Assembly (NCBI GenBank): GCA_000969725.1
Contig: JXSR01S005435.1
Strand: one strand, 5' to 3'
Length of the DNA: 32,153 nucleotides
Source: Ophiothrix spiculata
Lineage: Eukaryota; Echinodermata; Ophiuroidea; Amphilepidida; Ophiotrichidae
Shown: piece by piece, positions 15,101-27,100 of the stretch
Position numbering within the stretch: position 1 is the stretch's first letter
Layout of the letters: every line of letters starts with the position of its first letter
Notes under the pieces: generated by a model
The model's database searches: none
Told to the model about the DNA's origin: nothing
Seen by the model: only the letters and a program-made list of their open reading frames with translations
Translations under genes and position numbers: made by a program

Positions 15101-18100
15101 GTTAACGGTTAGGGTTAGGCTTATGGGTTAGAATTAAGACTTATACCGGTACGACTAGTTTAAACTAGACCTATAGCATAAACGTAGTATTTTCACATAA
15201 ATTCGGTTTTATAATTTTATTTATAATATAGGAGTTCGATTTGGTAAATTTTTCTTTCTAACTTTCTTATAGTTATGATCGTTGATATTTTTTCTAACAA
15301 TTGTTTCTTGTACCATGTCATTCACTACTCTTTATTCGATGCCATTATTTCTTTCATGTTCAACCAAATCGATAAACAAAAATTTCTGAATGATATTTTT
15401 CTCTCAATTTATTATACTTTTGATATATATTTTTCTAGAAATGTTTTCTTTTAAAATGTCATTCACTACTCTTTATCCGATATTATTGTTTCTTTTAGGT
15501 TCAACCAAATGGGTCGCTAAGAATTTCTGAATCCGAGCAAAAAGACGAGGGATATTATCTGTGCCAAATTGGCAATGACGTTGGGTCAGACAGCAAGACA
15601 GCCAAGCTGACCGTCTTTAGTAAGTTGTCAAAATCAATTAACATCGTTTGTTATACGTTCTGGCATAATGTACTTACTTTAAGTGTGCTATGAGCAAAAA
15701 GATAAATATACTTTTTAAATCTCTAAGTATGCAACAAGCAGCCGATTAACGCGCATAAGCCAATATAAACAAACGTTTAGCAAATAAGTCCATATTTCTC
15801 GAATCATAACAACGTACCAACTCTTGCTGAATATTGAGAAGAACTGATGTTTTATGTTTATCCATGTGTTAACAAACAAAATTGGCTCAAAATGACACTA
15901 AAATAATGAACACTTCATGTAAAAAAAATTAATACGCAGTGATTTGGTCTTAATCAATCCTAATCAATCTTTCCTAGTCTCTACACAATACAAAACCATC
16001 GGTTTACAATGTGGTACCAATGGGATATGCTATAGATCTTGTATCAGAGTCTGATGAATACTTCAGGGTTTATCGTCACTTGGCGGGAAAAACCCTCAGG
16101 TCAAATGCAAAACCTCTTTTGTAGGATTTGGGTCACATGGACGAATCATCCTATTGCACAGTGATTGGTCAAAACATGTTGATTGGAATGATGATGTGTT
16201 GTCAATAAAAGTACCTCAGATCTATGTTTAGCATTTTTATAGTCTTTCAAAATGGCAACTGAGCCATACAGGTCGTTTTATCAATGTTACCGAAAAGCCA
16301 CATACGAGGTTTTGCTCTTAGAGGTTAATATACACATGAGGTTTTACTTGCCCAGCGATGATATGTTAAATTATTATATAGTAATAAGATAATCAGATCA
16401 CATCTTTACATATCTTGTACTGATTAAGCTTAAATATTCATTTTTTGAATTAAATTAATAATCATCTTATCCGAATATGCTCCTTTCTTTTACTGCAAAG
16501 TGTCACTTTCATTTCATACTAAGTAATGAGCAAATAGGAATGTCGTAGGAAATTTAATGGCGTAGATACATTTAGTTATCTAACTTAACCAATTTAATTT
16601 TCTTCTTGTAATCCTTGTTAAGGTCATTTTTAGCATTCGGGATCGCAAACATCATGGTAGTCTTCATTAACGACGGGACGGAATTTTATTCAAAATCTGT
16701 AATCAAGCAGATGTATGTTTCCCCTATTATAGTATGTCAATTAATAAAATGACGTACAGTATATTATGATTATTTGGAAAGAACAACTACCCAAATGGGT
16801 CGTAAAAAACTGTCGTATTTTTTTCTATTTGTTTTGCAAATAACGTGAATAACACTGTCACAATTGAATATGTCTTATCTAGTTCCAGCAACATTTCAAA
16901 TTCACGAACAGAACGTTACAGTCATCGCCAGTCACCGTGTTCACCTTACCTGTCAAGCTTCCGGTCACCTTCCACTTGAAATTCAATGGAGCAAAAATGG
17001 TGCCATCTATACAACTCTAATTTCACAAGGAAATTTCCACATTGAGTCTGCAGTAGTTGGCAATAACGTTGTGAAGTCGACCATGACGATATTTGCCGCC
17101 AAACGGGATGATTCAGCCACTTACACTTGTCATGCTAGAAATGAGCACGGAGATGATGATCAATATATCAATTTATTTGTTCAAGGTAAGAGTTGGAGGT
17201 GCTGATCCTAACAATACGTCGGCATTGATTGATCTTGCCCTCTTGATGCATTTATGACGTTTTGCGTCGTGAATTGTCTTGCTCTCAAGAATCATGGAGA
17301 AAAAGTATAATAGGTTCAAGATACTGGTATATACCAGTATTGGTCAATTCTAGGACATTCCAGTATTGTGCAAATCTGGGGTTGTTTGTGTTACAGTATT
17401 ATTTAAAATGTTTTACAATACTGGTACACATTTCATTCCAGTATTGGACAATGCTTCTGTTGTTCCAGTATTGTTTAGTGCTCAAAATTGTCTTATTTAA
17501 GTAACAATCAGTAATTTCGCTCCGTATATCAAAGACATTGTTTTCTTGATTGTGTATGTAGATTTCCACAATGTCAGTCCACAACCCTTCTTTTCTGAAA
17601 CCTCAGAAAAGTCAAGTTGAAAGCCAACATTTATTCTAACCAAGCAGGAGTTGAAAGACAAAGTATAACCCTAATCTTATCAACTAATCATAGTCAGATC
17701 AATTTAGAGAGAGAAGAGATTTTAGGCTCTTAGTAGAGAACTTTCTATGTATTGTGGCAGGCTTAAGACTTTTTCGATTGGAGGTAAGGGGCCTATCAGG
17801 TAAAATGTAAAATGTATCTCCAAAATGACGGGTCATTCAGTTAACGACAGATTTAAAACGAGAATGTTCCCCTCTCTAGATTTATTAAAGGCTCGCTGAG
17901 CTAAAAGTAGTCATTTGTGAAATTGCAGGTTAAAACCGAGGGCCTTTTATCAGGCTGACCCTGCTGGTTCATCATAACAGTGCCCCCTTGTCCGACTTCA
18001 TACTAAAGTTGCAATGAAAATTAAATTTTCGTGTTACGATTCTGGAGCACAATACTTGCCCTCACAAATGGGCAGAATTTACTATACAAACCAGTATTTT

Positions 18101-21100
18101 CTACCAACAATACTTGAATATCGACCAATACTAATCAAAACTGTTATTAAACAGCATTTGTAACCAACATTACTGGAATATTAACATAAATTTAACAATA
18201 CTGGTATAAACCTAGTATTGTTTACCAACAATACTGGAATACCAAAACTCAAATAGAACTGGACAATAGTAGCCGACATTTGGATACCTAGTATTGTCCA
18301 AATTTTGTGTACCAGTATCTGGGACCTAAATTATACTTTTTCCAATCATGGAAATACAAAATTTGAATACAGCTATACCTGTATTTAAGTTTGTTACTTT
18401 GTTATTATTTTTTTAAATTTTCTAATCAAAGGTTAATAATCATAGATAACAATTATAGTATTGGGTTTAAATTTCAAATCTTAAATCGATCAAACCAATT
18501 TAGTTTTATGAGCAATTCCACAGTTGTCCAAGTTTGAAAAATATTGAAGCAATCGGTCCAAATTCCGGATACACAATAGTCTTACAACATTTAATAATTT
18601 CATAACACTGTGCATCCAATGTAATTATTGTCTATTATGTTACAGAACCACCCGAGCCTCCTCACAATCTGACTGTCCTGTCGAAAACGAGCCGTTCTGT
18701 TACACTTGGCTGGCACCCTGGATTCGATGGTAACAGCCCTGTCAATGGATTCACGCTGGAATACAAAAATGATACAGGTAATTATGGCATCAGTGTCAAA
18801 CATGTGCATCAAACTGATTGAATAGTAAGCCGTCATTTGTGTTTGCTCCCATAGACCTGTTCACCAATTGTGAAACCGTTATTAAAATGGAAGTGGCTAT
18901 AGACACGATGATCGTGCGCTTCGCCCAAAATGGCTATAGACACGATGATCGTGCGCCTCGACCAAAATGGCTATAGACACGATGATCGGGTGTGATAAAG
19001 TGAATGGTTATGGAGCCGATGCTCACTGATACTCAAGGGGATGGCAATGGTGGAAGGAGGAACGTGACTTGCATAGATCAATTGGTAATACCGGGAGAGT
19101 TTCTGATGTTATTCAGACATGCATGTATTCAGAATGTCAACTTGATTCTTAAAGTTACATTTTTGTCCTTTGGTCTGTAGCAGACCAAAAGAGTGGAGTA
19201 AAACAAACGAGAGGAAGAAAATTATGGCGAGCAAAGTTGTAATATTACCAATGCAAGAAACCTTCCTCCTTCCACTATTTCTGTTGCCATCCCATTGAGC
19301 ATCAGTGAGCATTCGGCTCCATAAGACTTCCATAGATAGAGCTATCAACTTTCTCACACCCGACCATTGTGTCTATAGCCATTTTGGGCGACGTTATTAA
19401 AACGATCATCGTGTCTATAGCAATTTTAGACGAGGTTATTGAAACGATCATCGTGTCTATAGCCATTTTAGACGAGGTTATTGAAACGATCATCGTGTCT
19501 ATAGCCATTTTGGGCGAGGTTATTGAAACGATCATCGTGTCTATAGCCATTGTGGGCGAGGTTTTTGACACGATCATCGTGCCAATATCCTCGGCCTATT
19601 AAAATATGTTTATAAAACTGTTAGGGTCAAACTATATTTCTTATGGGCTACCATATATTTGGTGCAACAAGTCTTTGTTATCTTGTAATCTAATATAATT
19701 ATTCCAATGTATTTCCAAATAATAACGGAGGCTTCGTGGTGAAAAATTACTGCAGCACATGTGAGGAGTAGGCCTATTTGGTGAAAATGTTTGGTGATTT
19801 GCAACAGTAAGTATCCGTTATTGATTAGAAGATTCATTGGAGTTATATGTTAGATTATAAGATAACAAAGACTTGTTGCACAAAATATTTGGTAGATCAA
19901 AAAGAACTATAATTTGACCCATAGTCTACTGTTTCTAAATGATTTAAACCTGTTAAGACGCACCATATGTTTGATGGGCCCGAAGCAAGTATAATAAATA
20001 AATGTTACACATACACATTTACATACATTATGTATATACTTTATCTCAAAAGAAAATGAAATCTAGACTTACAATTAATGGCAAAATTACGCATAAATCC
20101 AAACTATAAATTCCGCAAATGGACAGAAGCAAAACCGTTGCAAAAATCATGCAATAATATTCTATATCTTATATATGTTTATAATTGTTTTTAGAACATA
20201 ATTCAGCCATATAGATATTGACTCTGTCAAAAGTGTTTTAAAGTATTTCCCCAAAAGATGCATGAAAAAGGGATTTTATCACAGATAATATCCCTTAAAA
20301 TCTTTATAGGTATATAATATATAACTATAAAGATTTTAAGGTCTCTGTGATAATATCCCTTTATATTTGACCACACCGAGGTTTGTTAGTCAGATTTAAT
20401 GTAAAAATGCATAGAAAAGAAACAAACACAAAAAGAGAAATAGATTTACTGACCCGGAACTACCTATCGTTTTCTCTGTATTTCCAACTAGATCCATGGC
20501 AAGGCGGTGTCCCACGTGTCCAGGTTTCAGGGAATACATCACCGCATCAGCACACTATCAGCAACCTTCATCCATACTTCACGTACCACATCCGCAGCTA
20601 TGCCTACAATGCAATTGGGCTTAGCCAACCAAGTGATGAGGTACTCTTTACAACCGAAGAGGAAGGTAAGAAATGTCATCAAAAAATCTATCAACTATCT
20701 CCATCCATACCTCGCATATCACATCCGCAGCTATGCCTACAATGTCATTGGTCTTAGCCAACCAAGTGATGAGGTACTCTTTACAACGGAAGAAGAAGGT
20801 AAGCAATGCTAATACACTATCAAAAAGCTTCATCTATAATTTGCCTACCACATCCGCATGTATGCCTACATTGTTGTTGACCATGATAGCCAACCAAGTG
20901 CTGTGGTAATCTTTACGACGGAAAGGAAGGTAAGAATGATATTTAATGACAAAAAAAAAAACAGTTTCATAGTTGGACGAATCTCTGTTATAAAGTGTGT
21001 CCATAGGACAAGATAAAGCTAAGCAGCTCGGGTCTACTTTGTCTATGAGATTATGGAATTCAATAGTGATATTGAGTCAAGAGAAGATATTGTCTACTTA

Positions 21101-24100
21101 CCATCTTGCATTGCTTCCTTTCTGATTCTTTGCATAGGAAGTTCTACGAGTCGTTAATAATGAAGTAACTCTAGGCTAATGTAATGTCAATTATTGTAAT
21201 TTTACATTGAGAGCATTTTCCATCGTTAAACTACTCAAATAATATAGGGGAGGGTTTTGGTGCAGCGGTAGTTCCCTCGCCTTGCACTAATGGGGCCCCG
21301 GGTTTGATTCCCGCAGCCGGTCTGGTTTTCAGTCCATGCTCGCTTCCGCAGTTTTTTCTCCTGGTACTCCGGTCTTCCTCCTGCATTCAAGAATTGAATT
21401 TAAAAACATCTTGGAGCCCTGTTGAAGATAAGCTTCCTTTGGCTTACTTGGTACCAAGTACCAATTTGGGTTTCCTTGGCGAAGGCTAAACCAGATGATA
21501 TTTTCCTGAACAAAGAATTCTTTACTTAGTAATGTATGATGCAAACCTTACAATTTGCTATTGGAATATATCAGCTATAAATAAGGGCATCCCCGTTGAT
21601 GTTACTTGTCACGGATGTTTTTTTTTTCATGTTTGTGTGGGTGTAGGGGTGTGTTTGGGAGTGTGTTGGGATGTGTGAGGGTGGGTTGTCACAAGATAAC
21701 CCACAATTATCACAATTAATAAATTCAAATACAAATAAAACAGATCACTACATGGTACTTAAATACATGAAAATAGAAAATGTTTCTATTGTGCTATCAT
21801 TATGTATTCTTTACCACTCTAAGGAATTGCCGTGAATAAACTGTATTTTCAATTTCTATTTTCACAGCTCCTTCAGGGATACCACTAAACATCGAAGTTG
21901 ATGTGTTGAGTTCCCAAGCCATTAAAGTTACATGGAGGGTAAATATCATTTTAGTGAGATACATATAGTTAATGAGGGGTAATTATAATATAAATACTTA
22001 GTTGATATTTGAAAACGCACAAATAACTCGGTGTAACTTAGGCTATTTTAACGGATGCTTTCCTGTAATTGAGGTAACAACCTTTCTAATGGATCTCTTA
22101 TTGTTCATCATCTTCTTTCAGCAACCACGTGCAGATTTACAAAATGGAATTTTACTAGGCTATCAAATCCAATACCGCGATGAACATTCCCCGTATCAGC
22201 CGATATCCGTACCAGTGGAAACAGGTTACATAGAAACATACACACTGAGCCATCTCAAGAAATTCACCAAGTATACTATACAAATTCTGGCATACAATAG
22301 AGTTGGAACTGGTCCGTGGTCGGCAGAATATGAGACACATACAATGGAAGATGGTATGTATATATGTGATTTTCCAAAAAGTTAACACGGCTACTAAAAT
22401 ACACTGTTGGCAAGGGGCAGCCTTCAGTGAATGGCTCATGCGAGTCATCAGTGGGAAGTGACGGCCCACATGTCTTTATAATAATATTTGTCCTGAAGAA
22501 GTCAGAGCTACTCCTGACAAAAGCTTGACAGTTCAAAACTTGTCCGACGGCGAACCCGTTAAAATCTACCAATTGTTACTAAAATAAGATTGATCACTCT
22601 TTTGTAATTGTTGTTCCTCTTTCCGTTCTTTGTGCCTTCTAAATGATTTGTCCCTACACTTATTCTCCTCCTCCTTATTTTGCTTTATTCAATCTAATTA
22701 CCTGCTCCGACATTAAACATTAAAGTTCCCTTCAATAATTTGAGCCTGAGCTAAAGTTCGACATAAACCATTATTCTTAACCTAATCCTAAACCTTAAAT
22801 GATCTCAACCCTAAAACTAAACCGTAAAGTGTAACCCTTAGAATTTGGATGAGACTAAAAGGGCGCATAATCCTAATTTTTCTATTCTTCTTCATTTTCT
22901 GTTCGATTTAATTATTAACTACCATCCAACATTTCTAAGTGTAATAATGTTGTCATTGCAAGTAGCAAATTACTAATCACAATTAGTAGATCAATAGAAA
23001 AGCATCAAAATGCAAGATTCACTATTTTTAGATTGGTTTAGTCATTTTTACTCATTACTCATTTTACTCATTCTTTGCCTTAATCTGCTTTGGTTTTCTA
23101 GAATTAACGAAATAAATAACATCACACATTTCTTTGTTTGTCACACAATGCAGTTCCAAGCGAAGCTCCTCAGTCCGTGAGTGTAAGACCGATAGGTTCT
23201 ACTGGCATTGCCGTTGCGTGGTCCCCGCCAGACCAGGTATCACTAAATGGTATCCTAAAAGGCTATAGACTGTATTATAGAGTCGTCAGAGAAAATGAGG
23301 GTAAGCAACTTGTTAATAAACCCTAAAATAGTATGAGGTGGTCAACGAGGTTCTTATTTTAATTATCAGATCATACTACCAGAAAAAAGGAAAGACATAC
23401 TGTTATCACCTTGTTTAGGCTTTCGCCAAGGAAACCCAACTTGGTACTTGGTACCAAGTAAGCTAAAGGAAGCTTATCTTTAACAGGGCTCCAAGATGTT
23501 TTTTACATTCAGTTTTGAATGCAGAAGGAAGACCGGAGAACCCGGATAAAAACCTGTGGAAGCGAACATGGACTGGAAACCAAATGCACATAAAGCACCA
23601 GGCGCGGGACTCGGACCCGGGACCTCATTGGTGCAAGACGAGGGAACTACCGCTGTGCTTACCCGATCCCCATAACGTGTGTCTTTTGCGAATAGGTACT
23701 TACCTACACTCATGGAGACATTTATACAATTTTCTCCAATTCCTTTTCAATGATATTGAAATAGACACAATGTTATCAAGTATATTGGTTTGGAATCAAT
23801 GTTGGTCAAATGTGACTTCTACAATGTGTCACTATGATTCAAATATTCCGTTATACAATAATTGGAACAGGTGGTTGATACTCAAATGTCCACCTGATAA
23901 CCATGTACATATGAAGACAGATAAGTATTTAAAGTCGACGCATTATGCTTTCTTTTCTAACTCGCTTCTATTTTGGAAATTGCAGCTGAACTCGAGGCAC
24001 AAGTGGTAATTACAACAGAGCTATCAGCAAGATTACACAACCTGCTAAAATTTACGAACTACAGTATCTCGGTTGCTGCATATACACGCATCGGTGAAGG

Positions 24101-27100
24101 TGTCAGGAGCCCGGATGTTTACATAAGAACAGAACAGGACGGTAAGGAGTTCAGATGGTTGAAGAGAAAAATAAAACAGTAACAAAAAAACAAACGAACA
24201 AACAAACAAAAAAAGTAAATCTGTGAGCTTCTTTCTTTTGCCTCTTAGAACAGTTTATCAGACTGCAGAAAAATAGAAAACAATCAATGATTTTTCTTTA
24301 ATGAAGGTACGATCTCCTTTTTGAAATGTATGCATCTTTTAAGAAAGAGATAATAATAGACGTATTGTTTGTTTTCCGATATTGATGTTTCAACTATTGT
24401 TAAAAATGAACAAGTTAGCTGTATATCTTATTTTTTTTTAAAGAAAGAAGCTTGTGCTTTATCAAACAATGTCTAAATAAGCGGGTTATTTGACTGATAA
24501 GATCACTGATAGTATAAAAATGCACAACTTAATTTTTTCAGCACCAAGTTCCCCAGCAGATATCAAGGCATATGCGGCATCACCTACCAGCATCAGGGTA
24601 TCATGGCGTCCTCCACTGGCACCAAATGGTGTGCTTACAAATTACTTCCTGTATACTCAATATCGAGAATCTGGAAATGAGGTAACTATTTTATGTTGCC
24701 TAAAGTTTGTCAGCTTGTTTAAGTGTAAATTCTTCTTCGCCCAAGGTGTGGTTTAGTCGACAATTTTGTTTGAATGTGTTTAAATGTTCTATAGCCGCAC
24801 CATCGTTGTTTCTTCACATACCGGTAATTATGGAACTTACATGGAAACAGGATATATATCAATTTTTATTCTAATTGGTAAAAGTTGCAACCAATCGGTA
24901 TCAAGATTTTGATCTTCCAGGAAAAACGTTATTCTTTGATTGGTCATTCTGTGAATAGAGATAGTTCCCAGTCCTCAACTCAGTCGGATTTTATATAGTC
25001 TGGGATAACTAGCCAGTGGAATAACCTTACTCTACATTTGTGAATACCAAGTTAAGTCACCAATAGAAAAAATAAAAAGTATTCCTGGAATAAAGTTATT
25101 CCCCTTTGGTGAAAACGGGCAAAAAATGCTATTAAAGTATAAAGTCCTGTACGTGAATGGCCCTCAAAATGTCAGTATATAGGGAAAGGTACCTGACTTT
25201 AAAATGATCTTTAATTGGTATTAAGACTGAACTTTTATTAAAACTGCAAGTGAACATCATTAATAGCAATCATTCTCTTCAACTTACAGGTTACTCAAGA
25301 AATCCTAGTTAAACCGGGTATAACGTCACACTTACTTGAGGAATTGCACACCAACTTTGAGTACAAGTTTTGGGTTCGTGCAGCAACAGTGATTGGACAA
25401 GGAGAAAGAAGCCAGATAGTCAGTGAAATACCGATAGCAAGAGGTGGGTCAAGCCCTTACAATGATCTTTCTTCCTTACCAGATAGTTGTTTACTATGGG
25501 ATATCCGAGGAGCATCTGTTCCGGCATTTTAAATGACCCTTTTAAAAGGTTAATAATCAAGTGTTTTTATATGCTAAAGATGACTATCCGATATACCAAG
25601 GGATTTAAGAACTCTAACAAGAGACCTTTGATTCTAAAAAAGAAAAAACTTACTACGAAGTATTGCAGCTGTTGCAATACTCAGTACGTGTTTTGTGTTT
25701 AAAGAACAAGATGGCGGTAAGAACAGATTGAACCACGTATTAGTTTTCCTGGTCACTTCATTTTTCTACCCTTTGATGGATTGAAATTAACTTGCGTTTA
25801 GGACTCGGACTCGAAGCAACATGTAAACCCTCTTTGTCAATAAAGTTCAAGGTCACATACACAATGCCATTAAAGACCACAAAAAAGGCTGAAATTGTCC
25901 ATCATATTTAAAAAGTTGAAGCCTGATTGCAACCAACCCTGGTTTATAGATGTGATATGATAACCTTCATTTGTTAATATAAGGTCAAAGGTCATATAAG
26001 ATCAAGTTTTAAAAGAGGTTGAAATGTCAAATCTGGGGGATTTTGTTGTTCCGAGAACCAATATTTTATGAATACTCCAGACCAACGCAGTTCAATATAT
26101 TGAATAATAGAAATATCCCCGTCTGAACGAAGAAGAAATTTGACATTGTTGTTTCGGTTTGTTTGTAGTTCCCGCACGAATTGTTTCATTTTCTCAAACC
26201 GTGCTTGCTACCTGGAAAGATGACATCATCATGGATTGCTTGTCTGTTGGGTCACCCAGGCCAAAGGTCGAATGGAGGAGGGACAGGTGAGCTACAGGTT
26301 GAATCCTTCAAATTTTTAAATCTTTTTATATATATCTTGTAAACTTTATGACTGAAAGATGTTCTGCTTTGGAGATGTGAAGAGTGAAACTGTGTCAAGT
26401 CCAAGTTAATCATGTGGTTGTTGCTCACCCCGACAGGGGGGTTTGCAGATAATATCAGTTTTGGTTTTATCATTTCATCTGTTACAGCATTTTAAAGTTT
26501 TAAAATGACACCTTACGTGTTGAAATTGATCAAGGCGGACAAATTTTACTACAGAAAATCTGCTGGAAATTCTATTATTTTCTTCATTTTTGCTGCCTTT
26601 TTTTACCAGTTTCTTAAAAGTCCCCCTTTTCGGGGTGAGCTAGCCATCACAAATACATTTACAGTGTCTCCCAGGATGAAGTTATCAAGATTTCAACGCC
26701 ACATAATTAAAAAACTAAATTATCCTAGACAATAACAATTGGTGACAATCATGCTTGATGTCACCACTTGCTTTGGTGCAAAACTGAAGAAAATCCGTTT
26801 TCTAATTTTCTAGAGGTGAGCGTTTGAAGCTCCCGAGGAATTTGGACACTTTTCCCAGTTTGGAGAGGTCGTAAAAATCTAGCGGTAATTCGCAGTGGAA
26901 TTATGCGAGCACGGATGACATATTAAACAACATCTCTGTTTTGTTTCGCATGTTGCTTCTCCTTGATGATGCCTTGGAGTCTTAGTAAAGATTCAGCTGA
27001 ATGCTCCTACCTTGGCGTCCAAAACGATTTTTTTTGCAGTTCCTTCTGTCATCTGATACCATAAGCTAAATATTTCGTGACATTTTTAAGATGGGCTACT

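Larger units (their letters stand above)
18778..20491 (+). other. Intron inside FN3-1 with three palindromic elements
   Basis: The foldback element 18889-19596, the inverted-repeat element 19624-19920 and a short hairpin 20267-20362 occupy most of it. Between 19921 and 20266 it is AT-rich with nothing recognised. The acceptor is CAACTAG at 20491. Confidence 0.8.
20666..21867 (+). other. Intron FN3-1 to FN3-2
   Basis: It holds the two partial exon copies (20684-20929) and a tRNA-derived SINE (21247-21492). A G/T-rich stretch (GTGTGGGTGTAGGGGTGTG and similar) lies at 21630-21690. The rest is AT-rich. The acceptor is TTTTCACAG at 21867. Confidence 0.8.

Noticed and set aside
15107-15119. Telomere-like GGTTAGGGTTAGG
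   Set aside because: Only two units; chance in AT-rich intron DNA.
19109-19357. Minus-strand open frame with a hydrophobic stretch in the loop of the foldback element
   Set aside because: It crosses from the loop into the arm, has no homologous motif and is of a length expected by chance.
19302-19602. Overlapping open frames on both strands with 14-residue repeats
   Set aside because: They follow from a 42-bp repeat unit, a multiple of three, inside a foldback element; no start context or known domain.
21258-21311. Possible functional tRNA gene (A and B boxes)
   Set aside because: The head is followed by a SINE body and recurs in a second copy; no cloverleaf with a credible anticodon arm and acceptor stem could be fitted.
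23515-24009. 164-codon open frame on the plus strand
   Set aside because: It runs through an inverted SINE and across the true splice acceptor at 23985 in a frame different from the gene.
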